Assembly (NCBI GenBank): GCA_021731565.1
Contig: JAKFXD010000132.1
Span: 1-37,234 of the forward strand
DNA length: 37,234 nucleotides
From: Methylocystis sp.
Lineage (GTDB): Bacteria > Pseudomonadota > Alphaproteobacteria > Rhizobiales > Beijerinckiaceae
Direction: 5' to 3'
Below the pieces are notes generated by a model that saw only the letters and a program-made list of their open reading frames with translations, did no database searches and was not told the DNA's origin. Positions within the stretch are counted from its first letter, which is position 1. Each line of letters opens with the position of its first letter. Made by a program: the position numbers and the translations under genes. Shown piece by piece: positions 23,536 through 31,991 of this stretch.

Positions 23536-24051
23536 ATGCAAAAATTCCTGCTGCAAGGCTTGCTCCGAAGCGCGTTGACCGAGCAGGCCCCCACACCGGA
23601 CGCTGCGTCGATGGCCGAACTCGGCTATACGCTCGAGCGCACGGCGCGAGCGAAACTCGGACGCAGTCTTTCGATCCGCGAAGTCGACGCGGGATCCTGC
23701 AACGGCTGCGAACTCGAAATTCACGCGCTCAACAACGCCTATTATGATCTCGAAAGATTTGGCATCCGCTTCGTCGCGTCGCCGCGCCACGCCGACGTCC
23801 TGCTGGTCACCGGGCCGGTGACGAAGAACATGCGCGAAGCGCTGGAGCGAACTTATGCGGCGACGCCCGATCCAAAATGGGTGATCGCGGTCGGCGACTG
23901 CGCGTTTGACGGCGGCGTCTTTTGCGGGAGCTACGCATGTATCGGCGCGGTCGCAAAGGTCGTTCCGGTCGATCTGCATATTCGCGGCTGCCCGCCCGAT
24001 CCGACGACGCTTCTCAAGGGTCTGATCGCCTTCGTTGACAATATGCAATGA
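23536..24051 (+). CDS. HyfI/NuoB-like small subunit with one [4Fe-4S] cluster
   Basis: This 171-residue electron-transfer subunit is related to HyfI/HycG and NuoB. All four proximal-cluster (N2-type) cysteines are present: Cys55 and Cys58 (GSCNGCELE), Cys122 (VGDCAFDGG) and Cys152 (RGCPPDP). The CxxC spacing is hydrogenase-like; complex I NuoB has adjacent cysteines. Additional cysteines 130 and 135 are also present. It should pass electrons to the large-subunit cavity. No two-cluster ferredoxin subunit (HyfH/NuoI) follows, so the donor docking here is unknown. ATG 23536 lies 10 bases after the large-subunit stop. The operon seems to end here, followed by a hairpin. Confidence 0.93.
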   Translation: MQKFLLQGLLRSALTEQAPTPDAASMAELGYTLERTARAKLGRSLSIREVDAGSCNGCELEIHALNNAYYDLERFGIRFVASPRHADVLLVTGPVTKNMREALERTYAATPDPKWVIAVGDCAFDGGVFCGSYACIGAVAKVVPVDLHIRGCPPDPTTLLKGLIAFVDNMQ

Positions 24052-24077
24052 ACGACCGCGGCGCCGCTAACAAAAAA

Positions 24078-24108
24078 GGCGGCGCGCTGTTTGGAATATG
24101 GCGCCGCC
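24078..24108 (+). terminator. Possible terminator hairpin after the Ehr operon
   Basis: An 8-bp perfect stem (GGCGGCGC at 24078-24085 with GCGCCGCC at 24101-24108) encloses a 15-base loop, 26 bases after the small-subunit stop. A run of six A precedes it, but no T run follows on the plus strand, so termination efficiency is doubtful. It is the only candidate boundary between the Ehr operon and the porin gene. Confidence 0.4.
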
Positions 24109-24314
24109 GACTTTGTGAAATGCGCGAGCAATGTTTGCGTATGAGAAGATAAACTCAAGAAAAACCTACGCGTGAGACCGTCGCTAGAATGCGAACGGCG
24201 TTGAGCGCCTCGCACGTGCGATTTGCGCATTCAACGCAATGATCGGTCGATCTTGGTCGGCGCAGCGAAACGACGCGGCGCTCCTTGAAAATCCAAACTC
24301 GCGCGAGGCTAACG

Positions 24315-26054
24315 ATGGTGTTCTGGGGCCGGAAGGGTGGCGTTGCGACATGCGCCCTCATCGTGATTTTCTCAGCAACGGGCGCGAATGCGGCCTCAAG
24401 CGAGGCCATCGAGGCGAGGCTTCGCGCGCTCGAGGCGGAGATCGCAAAATTGCGGCGCGAAGCTCGCGACGCCAAGGCGGACGCGCGGCAGGCTGCTCAC
24501 GCCGTTCAGCGCAGCGCCGCACAAGCCGCCGCGCCGCCTTCGCCGCCGCCGGTCTTCGTCTCGTTCAAAAACGGCCTTTTCGTCGAAAGCGCCGACAAGG
24601 CGTATAATTTCAAAATTGGCGGACGCATGCAGTTCGACGGCGGCGGAACGACCCAGCCGCTGAACGGCTGGTCAAATCAGGCCGGCGTCCGCCAGGTGCG
24701 TCTGGAAGTCGAAGGCAAGGCGGCGCAATACTGGTTTTACAAGCTGCAATATGATTTCGCGGGCTCGCAATATGGCACGCCGTTCAATGCGCCCGTACAA
24801 GGCGGCATTCGCGATTTCTATCTTGGCGTACAACATCCGCTTCTCGCGTTGCCCTTCACGAAGGACCCGGCGTTTATCCATATCGGCAGTTATTTCGAAC
24901 CCTTCAGTCTGGAGTTCACGGCTTCGTCCCGCTTCCGCGACTTCATCGAACGCGCGATGGCGGTCGAGGCCATCGCGCCAAGCCGCCACCTTGGCGCGGC
25001 GATCGGCGCCTATGGCGACAATTGGACGGCGAAAGGCGGCGTCTTTACCACGAGCTTCGAAGATCTGAACACCAACCCCGTTGTCGGCTCGCCGCCGCTC
25101 GTCGGCATCCCGGCCAAAGCCGGGTGGTTTCCGACCGGCGGCGGCCAGTATTTTGAATTCACCGGCCGAATGACCTATGCGCCGATCATGACCCAGCACG
25201 ATCTCCTGCATGTCGGCGTCTCCGGTCGCTATCACCAGCCCAACAGCGCCACAGGCTTATCCGACGATCGCGTGTTGCGGGTCGGCAACCGCATTCGTTC
25301 GGAAGCCTATATTCTCAATCAGGGGCTGCTCGGAACGCCGGACCTCTCCTGCGGCTCCATCGTCCTGCCGGGATGGACGTCGGCCGCCGCCGCGCATTGC
25401 GTCAACAACGTCGAGTCCTTCGACGTGGAGCTCTCCGCGGCCCACGGACCATTCTCGCTGCAGGCGGAATATCTGGGACAGCAGGTCAACCGCAATCCGA
25501 CCAGGGTTGCGCTCGCGCGCCTGGCGGGCGCTTTCGCGCCCGGCGGCGCCTCGCAATATTTCAGCGGCTTTTATGTCTACGGCCAATGGTATCTGACCGG
25601 CGAGGAACGCGCCGCCGCCTATGACGTGACGAACAAGCTTGGCGCGAATTTCAATCAAGTCCCGATCAAAAATCCGGTGAGCGCGGGCGGCTTCGGCGCC
25701 ATTGGAGTCGCCGCGCGTTACAGCGCGCTCAATCTCAACAGCGGGCCTTATTCCGGCTCAAGCCTATATAACATGCTCGCCTATACGACGCTGATCGCGC
25801 CCAATCCCGCGGCGGCTTCCTATATCGCCAACGCGGGCGTCGTCGGCGGTCGTCAGCAGAATGTCACCTTGGGACTCAACTGGTATCCCGAGAATGGATT
25901 CCATTTCCAGTTCAACTGGGTCCATGTGTTGCAGGCCTCCGCGCCATTTAACGATTACGCTCTGTACGCCACAGGCGTTCCGGCGCGACAGGGTCCCTAT
26001 TTCAATGGGGCCCATCCCGATCTCTTTGAGGCGCGCGCGCAGGTCTATTGGTAG
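24315..26054 (+). CDS. OprO/OprP-type outer-membrane porin
   Basis: This is a 579-residue outer-membrane protein. A signal peptide (residues 1-26, ending GANA) is followed by a short coiled coil (about 29-62, AIEARLRALEAEIAKLRREA), a common trimerisation/peptidoglycan-spanning element, then a proline-rich linker. The beta-barrel begins near 85 with KAYNFKIGGRMQFDGG, characteristic of the phosphate-selective porin O/P family, and the chain ends in an aromatic residue (QVYW) as barrels require. Substrate is probably an anion, but family members vary. ATG 24315 after GAGG is preferred to TTG 24285. The gene lies 263 bases after the Ehr operon on the same strand. Confidence 0.88.
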   Translation: MVFWGRKGGVATCALIVIFSATGANAASSEAIEARLRALEAEIAKLRREARDAKADARQAAHAVQRSAAQAAAPPSPPPVFVSFKNGLFVESADKAYNFKIGGRMQFDGGGTTQPLNGWSNQAGVRQVRLEVEGKAAQYWFYKLQYDFAGSQYGTPFNAPVQGGIRDFYLGVQHPLLALPFTKDPAFIHIGSYFEPFSLEFTASSRFRDFIERAMAVEAIAPSRHLGAAIGAYGDNWTAKGGVFTTSFEDLNTNPVVGSPPLVGIPAKAGWFPTGGGQYFEFTGRMTYAPIMTQHDLLHVGVSGRYHQPNSATGLSDDRVLRVGNRIRSEAYILNQGLLGTPDLSCGSIVLPGWTSAAAAHCVNNVESFDVELSAAHGPFSLQAEYLGQQVNRNPTRVALARLAGAFAPGGASQYFSGFYVYGQWYLTGEERAAAYDVTNKLGANFNQVPIKNPVSAGGFGAIGVAARYSALNLNSGPYSGSSLYNMLAYTTLIAPNPAAASYIANAGVVGGRQQNVTLGLNWYPENGFHFQFNWVHVLQASAPFNDYALYATGVPARQGPYFNGAHPDLFEARAQVYW

Positions 26055-26215
26055 GACGCCCGCCGACGATCGCGGCGCCGCCTGGCGCCGCGACAAATTT
26101 GCAACGCTCGCCGAAATTCGTCGAAGCAGACCGGAACACAGCTTGATTTCTCATGTTGTTGGGATGACGCTTGGCGCCGGTTGTTCAGTGGTCCATCTCT
26201 AAAAGGAGATCCCCA

Positions 26216-26392
26216 ATGACCACGAGAAAGCTTCAGCGACGAAGAAACGCCATCAGGACGCTTCTTCAAAACCTCGATACTCGGCCTTTCTGCGAGGACA
26301 CGACGCCGCAATCAGGCGGATGGTTGAGCCATCCGCGGCCGCGGCTCTTACGAAATGCAAACGGCGCCGCCGGGCAAAGCGACCGCAGGTAA
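26216..26392 (+). CDS. Small basic hypothetical protein
   Basis: This 58-residue open frame starts at ATG 26216, which is preceded by AAAAGGAGATCCCCA, one of the best ribosome-binding sites in the window. The product is very basic at its N-terminus (TTRKLQRRRNAIRTLLQNL) and ends GAAGQSDRR. I recognise no domain. The ribosome-binding site and separate location support a real gene, but the low-complexity arginine-rich sequence could be chance. A strong terminator lies 92 bases downstream (26485), so it could be the coding part of a short transcript of its own. Confidence 0.5.
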   Translation: MTTRKLQRRRNAIRTLLQNLDTRPFCEDTTPQSGGWLSHPRPRLLRNANGAAGQSDRR

Positions 26393-26394
26393 AT

Positions 26395-26484
26395 TCAGGG
26401 CAGCCCGACGACCGGCGGGCCATTCATCTGGGCGGCCGAAGCGGCCGGGATGCAGCCTGCGTTGACGCCATTCATTTGGAGAAG
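26395..26484 (+). ncRNA. Possible small RNA or structured 3' UTR
   Basis: This gene-free 90-base stretch runs from the end of the small basic gene to a strong intrinsic terminator. It holds a short GC hairpin (CGGCC-GAAGC-GGCCG near 26433-26447) and a 13-base near-perfect direct repeat, GCCATTCATYTGG, at 26419-26431 and 26467-26479. The layout would suit either a small RNA processed from, or starting after, the small gene, or simply its 3' UTR. There is no direct evidence of transcription. Confidence 0.25.
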
Positions 26485-26518
26485 CGCCCCGACCGTGGAC
26501 GTCACGGCGGGGCGTTTT
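26485..26518 (+). terminator. Strong rho-independent terminator
   Basis: The left arm is CGCCCCG (26485-26491), a one-base bulge, then CCGTG (26493-26497); the loop is GACGT; the right arm is CACGG-CGGGGCG (26503-26514), with TTTT directly after (26515-26518). Twelve base pairs with a single bulge make this a convincing intrinsic terminator. It is 92 bases from the nearest upstream gene and 147 bases before the next one. Confidence 0.88.
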
Positions 26519-26664
26519 GCGTTAATGGCGAGATGCGGCGTTTGTCGCTCCTCACGTCTGTTGCTCAAGGCGCGCTTCCCCGGACGCGTCGCCTTGCCCC
26601 TCTGTCATGACGCAGCGAATCTCGGCTATGATGCAGTCCGATCGCCGTCATTTCGAGGGACCAA

Positions 26665-27435
26665 GTGCTTCTAAAATTCTGGATGTCGCAGACGATGCCC
26701 GTCATGGCGCTCCTGCTTGCGTGCGCCATGACCATTCTCGCGCTTTTCCTATGCTGGCTGAGTTTTGGCTCGCGCTTTGCGGCCCATGCGCAAGACTGGA
26801 AAGGGGTCACGCCGCCCTTCGTCGGCGTTCCAGCGACGCTGTTCGCCCTGTTGATGACTTTCCTTTCGCAGGATGTCTGGGATGCAAATCGTCGCGCCCA
26901 TCAAGCCGTCGCGCTGGAGCGCGAACAATTGGCGACCCTCTCCGCGCTCTCCGGCAATAATGGAATCGACTCCGACGGCGTCTTAACCGCCATACATGAG
27001 TATGTAGAGGCCGTCGTCGGCCTCGAATGGCAAGCTATGGAGGAGGGCAGCCAATCCCCTGAAACCGAGGCGGCGCTCAACAAGCTCAACGCCGCGGTGA
27101 ACGGCGCGAAATTTGGACCGTCCTTTCAGCGCGCGCTCATTGACGCCGTGATCGGTCTGCGATCGGCGCGAGATCAGCGGCTCGCGATTGCGGGCGCGTT
27201 TTCTGACGATCGCAAATGGGCGGCGGTGCTCATCATCGCCTTTATCACTCAAATCGCGCTTGCCGCGACGCATCTCGACCGCCCGAAGCCGCAGCTCCTC
27301 GCGCAAGCGATTTTTGCTGCGGCGGCGATCGTGCCGATATCGCTCGTCGCCTCGGTGAATGACCCCTATTCGCCGCCAAATGCAATATCTTCCGACTCGG
27401 TGGCGCAGTTGCTCGAACGCTATCCTCACAAGTAA
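26665..27435 (+). CDS. Four-helix membrane protein (DUF4239-like)
   Basis: This 256-residue inner-membrane protein has predicted helices at about 11-33 (PVMALLLACAMTILALFLCW), 48-68 (FVGVPATLFALLMTFLSQDV), 187-206 (WAAVLIIAFITQIALAATHL) and 214-234 (LLAQAIFAAAAIVPISLVAS). A long soluble, mostly helical region lies between helices 2 and 3. The layout and the segment VWDANRRAHQAVALEREQLA resemble the DUF4239 (bestrophin-like) family; function is unknown. The start is GTG 26665 with AGGGA just upstream; ATG 26683 lacks a site. It ends 7 bases before the methyltransferase gene, so the two are probably cotranscribed. Confidence 0.72.
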   Translation: MLLKFWMSQTMPVMALLLACAMTILALFLCWLSFGSRFAAHAQDWKGVTPPFVGVPATLFALLMTFLSQDVWDANRRAHQAVALEREQLATLSALSGNNGIDSDGVLTAIHEYVEAVVGLEWQAMEEGSQSPETEAALNKLNAAVNGAKFGPSFQRALIDAVIGLRSARDQRLAIAGAFSDDRKWAAVLIIAFITQIALAATHLDRPKPQLLAQAIFAAAAIVPISLVASVNDPYSPPNAISSDSVAQLLERYPHK

Positions 27436-27442
27436 ACGGCAA

Positions 27443-28270
27443 ATGACCGAAATCCAGAAAGTCGCCGGCACTGCTTTCGTCGTCGCCGAGTTCCGCAATG
27501 ACGAAAATAGCGAAGCCCATCCGCTCTATCACGATCCTTTCGTCCACCTGTTTCTCGATCAGGCATCAAAGAAGGCCGCAGATCGCATTTCGCAGTCTTT
27601 CCCGCCGATCAGAAACAATGTGCGCTTAAGAACACGCTACTTCGACGATTGGCTTCGTCGCCAGGTCGCCCAGGGATTCCGGCAGATCCTCGTTCTTGGC
27701 GCCGGCCTCGACACAAGGCCGCAACGGATCGCGGCTAAGGGCGTCGCCTATTTCGAAATCGACACGCCGGAAACTCAGGCGTTCAAAAAGGCGAGACTGG
27801 AAGAAAATTCCGTCGATCCCAACACGAATTATATCGGAGCAGATTATGTGAGGGACGGCATGCTTGATCTCCTACGACAGAGCGGATTGGATTTCAGCCT
27901 TCCCACCCATGTCATATGGGAAGGCAACACCATGTATTTGGATGACGGCGCAGTGCGTCGCATTCTGAGCGACCTGATGCGCGAGATGAAGCGCTGCTCG
28001 GCATCCTTCGACTATTTCGCCAAGGATGTGATCGACAACCAAACCGGCGATCCTGAAATCACCGCCGTCGTCAAAAGATTCGCGGCGATGGGCGCGCCCT
28101 GGACTTACGGGATCGACGATCTCGCCGAACTCGCCGTGCGATGCGGCGCGAAAGTCATTGATCGCGTCACGCTCGCCGACCTTCATCGAACCATCTGGCC
28201 GGAAAAGCCGTTGGCGTCGCCGCTCTATGGCTATTATTCGCTATGCACGGTCGAAAACGCCGTAGACTAG
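27443..28270 (+). CDS. Class I SAM-dependent methyltransferase (TIGR00027 / LCMT family)
   Basis: This 275-residue methyltransferase of the leucine-carboxyl-methyltransferase-like family (PF04072) has the SAM-binding glycine motif ILVLGAGLDTRPQRI (82-96) preceded by RTRYFDDWLRRQ. The acidic ribose-binding segment is YFEIDTPETQAFKKARL, and THVIWEGNTMYLDDGAV is the usual motif IV region. In bacteria these enzymes methylate carboxyl or hydroxyl groups of small molecules, including polyketides; the substrate here is unknown. ATG 27443 starts 7 bases after the membrane-protein stop. The gene converges on murC with only 31 bases between them. Confidence 0.88.
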   Translation: MTEIQKVAGTAFVVAEFRNDENSEAHPLYHDPFVHLFLDQASKKAADRISQSFPPIRNNVRLRTRYFDDWLRRQVAQGFRQILVLGAGLDTRPQRIAAKGVAYFEIDTPETQAFKKARLEENSVDPNTNYIGADYVRDGMLDLLRQSGLDFSLPTHVIWEGNTMYLDDGAVRRILSDLMREMKRCSASFDYFAKDVIDNQTGDPEITAVVKRFAAMGAPWTYGIDDLAELAVRCGAKVIDRVTLADLHRTIWPEKPLASPLYGYYSLCTVENAVD

Positions 28271-28282
28271 GCTTAAAAAGCC
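28270..28282. terminator. Weak bidirectional hairpin between convergent genes
   Basis: A small inverted repeat, GGCTT (28270-28274) and AAGCC (28278-28282) with a three-A loop, sits between the methyltransferase stop and the murC stop. On the minus strand it reads as a GC-stem with T-rich loop. The stem is only 5 bp, so it is a marginal terminator; nothing better is visible in the 31-base gap. Confidence 0.25.
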
Positions 28283-28301
28283 GAGGAAACCAAAGCCCCC
28301 G

Positions 28302-29711
28302 CTACATCGTCCCCCCCGCCGCAAGCTGCTCCGGCAGCGCATAAGCCCATTGCGTGATATTGCCGGCGCCGAGGCACACGACGTAATCGCCGGGCGCGAC
28401 GATTTCGCGGATCATCGCCGGCAGCACTTCCGGCGAGGGCAGCCCCATCGCGCGGCGATGGCCATGCGCCTTGATCGCCGAGACGAGCGCGTCGCGATCC
28501 GCGCCCGCGATCGGCTGTTCGCCCGCCGGATAGACATCGGCGATGATCACCACGTCGGCGTCGTTGAAGCATGTGGCGAAAGCGTCGAAGAGCGACTGCA
28601 GCCGCGTATAGCGATGCGGCTGCATCAGCGCGACGACCTTGCCCTTGGTCGAGGCGCGCGCCGCGCGCAACACGGCGGCGATCTCGACCGGATGATGGCC
28701 GTAGTCGTCGAAAATCTGCACGCCGTTCCATTCGCCGGTCTTGGTGAAGCGCCGCTTCACCCCGCCAAAACCGGCGAGCGCCTTGCGGATCTGTTCGGGA
28801 GAAAGGCCGAGCTGATTGGCGACCGCGACCGCCGCCGTCGCGTTCAGCGCATTGTGATGGCCGGGCATCGGCAGGACCAGATCTTCGAGATAGATCGCCT
28901 GCGACGTCTTGCGGTCGCGCAGCAGCACGTTGAACTTCGACACGCCGCCTTCGAGATTAACGTCGAGGAGGCGCACGTCGGCCTGCGGATTTTCGCCATA
29001 GGTGATCACCCTGCGGTCCTCGATGCGGCCGACGAGCTCCTGCACCGTCGGGTGATCGAGGCACATCACCGCGAAACCGTAGAAGGGAATATTCTCGATG
29101 AAGTTACGGAAGGCGTCCTTGATCGCGTCGAATGTGTGGAAATGGTCGAGATGCTCGGGATCGATATTGGTGACGATGGCGACGTCCGCCGGCAGCTTGA
29201 GAAATGTGCCGTCGCTCTCGTCGGCCTCGACGACCATCCAGTCGCCGGCGCCAAGACGCGCATTCGTGCCATAGGCGTTGATGATGCCGCCGTTGATCAC
29301 GGTCGGATCGAGGCCGCCGGCGTCCAGCAGCGTCGCGACGATGGAGGTCGTCGTCGTCTTGCCATGCGTGCCGGCGATGGCGACGCATTGCTTGAGGCGC
29401 ATCAGCTCGGCGAGCATTTCGGCGCGGCGCACCACCGGCAGGCGCTTTTCGCGCGCCGAGACAAGTTCGGGATTGTCGCGCTTGATCGCGGTCGAGACGA
29501 CCACGACCGCGGCGTCGCCGAGATTCTTTGCGTCGTGGCCGATGCTGACCGTCGCGCCCTTTTCGACGAGGCGCTTGACATTGGCGTTTTCGGCGGCGTC
29601 AGATCCCTGCACCTTGTAGCCGAGATTGAGCAGCACTTCGGCGATTCCCGACATGCCGATGCCGCCGATGCCGACGAAATGAATCGGGCCCAACTCTTTC
29701 GGCAGTTTCAT
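28302..29711 (-). CDS. murC: UDP-N-acetylmuramate--L-alanine ligase MurC
   Basis: This 469-residue cytoplasmic enzyme adds L-alanine to UDP-MurNAc using ATP, the first amino-acid step of peptidoglycan stem assembly. It has the N-terminal nucleotide-binding fold [20 protein letters not shown] (11-30), ATP loop [15 protein letters not shown] (111-125), the metal/substrate segment [21 protein letters not shown], and the C-terminal [11 protein letters not shown]. Length is normal. It starts 2 bases after the murG stop and is the last gene of the mur cluster here; murB, ddl and ftsQAZ, which often follow, are absent. Confidence 0.98.
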   Translation of the reverse strand: MKLPKELGPIHFVGIGGIGMSGIAEVLLNLGYKVQGSDAAENANVKRLVEKGATVSIGHDAKNLGDAAVVVVSTAIKRDNPELVSAREKRLPVVRRAEMLAELMRLKQCVAIAGTHGKTTTTSIVATLLDAGGLDPTVINGGIINAYGTNARLGAGDWMVVEADESDGTFLKLPADVAIVTNIDPEHLDHFHTFDAIKDAFRNFIENIPFYGFAVMCLDHPTVQELVGRIEDRRVITYGENPQADVRLLDVNLEGGVSKFNVLLRDRKTSQAIYLEDLVLPMPGHHNALNATAAVAVANQLGLSPEQIRKALAGFGGVKRRFTKTGEWNGVQIFDDYGHHPVEIAAVLRAARASTKGKVVALMQPHRYTRLQSLFDAFATCFNDADVVIIADVYPAGEQPIAGADRDALVSAIKAHGHRRAMGLPSPEVLPAMIREIVAPGDYVVCLGAGNITQWAYALPEQLAAGGTM

Positions 29712-29713
29712 CC

Positions 29714-30823
29714 CTAACTCCGTTTCGCAGCGCCTGTCCGCGCCACGTCGATGATCAGATCGGCGAGCCGTTCGGCGGCGTCGGCGACGCCGACGCTTTT
29801 TGCAGCTTCTGCGCGCGCGGCAAGCTGCGCCGGCGCGTTTATGAGTTCCGTAAGTCGTCGCGTCAGAAAGTCCGGCGTGAAATCGCTCTGGCGCACGGTT
29901 TCGGCGCCGCCCGCCTGTTCGAGAAAAGCCGCGTTCGCCGCCTGATCCTGATCGAGCGCATGCGGCAACGGCACCAGCATTGCGGGGCGTCCTACGACCG
30001 CAAGCTCCGAAACCGTGGACGCGCCGGCGCGGGCGATGACATAATGCGCCGCCGCGACCCGCGCCGGGAAGTCGGCGAAAAAGGGCGCGATCTCGGCGCC
30101 GACTCCGGCGCCGGCGTAGATCGCCTCGACCCGCGCGATATCTTCGGGACGGGCCTGTTGCACGACGGCGATTTTCGCCCGAAGCGCGTCGGGGAGCGCC
30201 GCGACCGCGGCGGGCACGACATCCGCCATGACGCGCGCGCCTTGCGAGCCGCCGGCGACGAGCAGGCGGAAAATTCCATCGTCGAATGACGGATAGGGCG
30301 TGTTCGCGGCCTCGAGCACATTGGGACGCACCGGATTGCCGGTGACGACGACCTTGCTCTGCAGCGCCGCCGGAACGGCGAGGGTCGGCAGGCCGGCGGC
30401 GATCCTGTCGACACGGCCGGCGAGAAAGCGGTTGGCCTTGCCCATGACGCCATTCGCTTCATGCAGAGCGCACGGCGCGCCGAGATAGGAGGCCGCGAGC
30501 AAGGGCGGCACGGTCGGATAGCCGCCAAAGCCGATCACCGCGGCCGGCTTGACGCGCCGCAGCAGCGCCACTGCCTGCGCCGTGCCGAAGGCGAGGCGCG
30601 CCACCGCCTGCGCCTTGGCGATCAGCGAGCCGCCACGCGGCGTGGCGGCGGGGATCAGATGCATGGCGCGCGCCGGGAAGCTTGCGCCGTAGCGCAGCGC
30701 GCGATCGTCGGTGACAAGCTCCACCGGCAGGCCGCGCGCGGCAAACGCGTGGGCGAGCGCTTCGGCCGGAAAGAGATGGCCGCCGGTGCCGCCGGCGGCG
30801 AGGAGAATTGGCGAATCGATCAT
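29714..30823 (-). CDS. murG: UDP-GlcNAc:lipid I N-acetylglucosaminyltransferase MurG
   Basis: This 369-residue peripheral membrane GT-B enzyme makes lipid II by adding GlcNAc to lipid I on the cytoplasmic face. Signature segments are [18 protein letters not shown] (7-24), [41 protein letters not shown] and [12 protein letters not shown]. The lipid-I-region motif is usually HEQN; here it reads HEAN, a change of one residue that may not affect function. Start ATG 30823 lies 13 bases after the ftsW stop and murC begins 2 bases after its own stop. Confidence 0.97.
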   Translation of the reverse strand: MIDSPILLAAGGTGGHLFPAEALAHAFAARGLPVELVTDDRALRYGASFPARAMHLIPAATPRGGSLIAKAQAVARLAFGTAQAVALLRRVKPAAVIGFGGYPTVPPLLAASYLGAPCALHEANGVMGKANRFLAGRVDRIAAGLPTLAVPAALQSKVVVTGNPVRPNVLEAANTPYPSFDDGIFRLLVAGGSQGARVMADVVPAAVAALPDALRAKIAVVQQARPEDIARVEAIYAGAGVGAEIAPFFADFPARVAAAHYVIARAGASTVSELAVVGRPAMLVPLPHALDQDQAANAAFLEQAGGAETVRQSDFTPDFLTRRLTELINAPAQLAARAEAAKSVGVADAAERLADLIIDVARTGAAKRS

Positions 30824-30836
30824 GCCGAGGCTTTTA

Positions 30837-31991
30837 TCACGCCGCCGCCGGCGCGCCCGTCGCGGCGAGTTCGCTCATCACCCGGGCCCGCGGCCGCTTG
30901 CGGGTGACCGCGAGCAGAAAGCCCATGCCGAGCGACAGCGAAATGAGCGAGGAGCCGCCGTAAGAGACGAAGGGCAGCGTCATGCCCTTGGCGGGCATGA
31001 GATGAACGTTCACCGCCATGTTGATGCAGCTCTGCAGACCAAACAGCATCACCAGCCCCGCCGTCGCAAAACGGCAGAAGGGATCACTGTTGCGGACCGC
31101 CGAGAAGAGCCCCCGCACCACCACGAAGGCGAAGACCGCGGCAAGCGCGATGCAGACGAGAACGCCGAATTCCTCGCCGATAACCGCGAAGATGAAATCG
31201 GTATGCGAGTCGGGCAGAATGCGCTTGATCACCCCTTCGCCGGGTCCTCTGCCGAACCACGATCCGGCGATGAAGCTTTCGAGCGCCGTATCCGACTGAA
31301 AATTGGCCGGCACGCCGGCGACCGGCGGCGGCGGCTCGAGAAAGGTCTCGATACGCGCATGGACATGCGGCACGAACTTATAGGCGAGCAATGCCGAAAC
31401 GCCGCCAACGCCGCCCAATCCGACCGCCCATATCCAATGCAGCCCGGCCATGAAGAACAGCGCCGCCCAGACGATCGAAATCAGCATCGTCTGTCCGAAA
31501 TCGGGCTGCAGCATCAGCGGCGCGATTGCGATCGGCAGCAGCAGAAGCGCGATCAGATTTCCTGGAACATCCTTGCGCCGCGCTCCTTCAGAGAACGCCC
31601 AGGCGACGAGCACGACGAAGGCGGGCTTCAGGAATTCCGAGGGCTGGACGCCCAAAATCCATCGCTTCGCGCCTTTCACCTCCTGGCCATAAAGAATCGT
31701 GGCGAAGACAAGCGCGAGCGAGATGATGAAAATGACGAGCGCGAGCCGGCGCACATGGCGCGGCGAAAGAAATGACGTCGCGATCATCACGACGAGCGCC
31801 GGCACAAGATAGATCGCCTGCTTGTTGACGAAGTGGAAGGTCGCCAGATGCAGCCGCTCGGCGACGGGCGGGCTGCCGGCCATGGCGAAGACCAGTCCGG
31901 CGACGATCAGCAAGGCGAGGCTTGCCAGCAGCCAACGATCCACCGTCCATGCCCAGTCGGAGAATGGCGTTCGGTGCGCGCGCGAGATCAT
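30837..31991 (-). CDS. ftsW: Peptidoglycan glycosyltransferase FtsW (SEDS family)
   Basis: This 384-residue, about ten-helix inner-membrane protein of the SEDS family polymerises lipid II at the division septum with its partner transpeptidase. Typical segments are KGAKRWILGVQPSEFLKP (about 106-123), LMLQPDFGQTMLI, LPDSHTDFIFAVIGEEFG and the last cytoplasmic-side motif MPAKGMTLPFVSYGGSSL. Position between murD and murG in the cluster favours FtsW over RodA. ATG 31991 overlaps the murD stop by four bases (ATGA), so translation is coupled. Confidence 0.96.
   Translation of the reverse strand: MISRAHRTPFSDWAWTVDRWLLASLALLIVAGLVFAMAGSPPVAERLHLATFHFVNKQAIYLVPALVVMIATSFLSPRHVRRLALVIFIISLALVFATILYGQEVKGAKRWILGVQPSEFLKPAFVVLVAWAFSEGARRKDVPGNLIALLLLPIAIAPLMLQPDFGQTMLISIVWAALFFMAGLHWIWAVGLGGVGGVSALLAYKFVPHVHARIETFLEPPPPVAGVPANFQSDTALESFIAGSWFGRGPGEGVIKRILPDSHTDFIFAVIGEEFGVLVCIALAAVFAFVVVRGLFSAVRNSDPFCRFATAGLVMLFGLQSCINMAVNVHLMPAKGMTLPFVSYGGSSLISLSLGMGFLLAVTRKRPRARVMSELAATGAPAAA

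Noticed and set aside
16936-24051. Reading the operon as a true hydrogenase-4 or formate hydrogenlyase
   Set aside because: The large subunit lacks the [NiFe] cysteines, and no maturation (hyp) genes, formate dehydrogenase or ferredoxin subunit are present.
28350-29717. 455-codon plus-strand frame antisense to murC
   Set aside because: No motif; murC is unambiguous on the minus strand.
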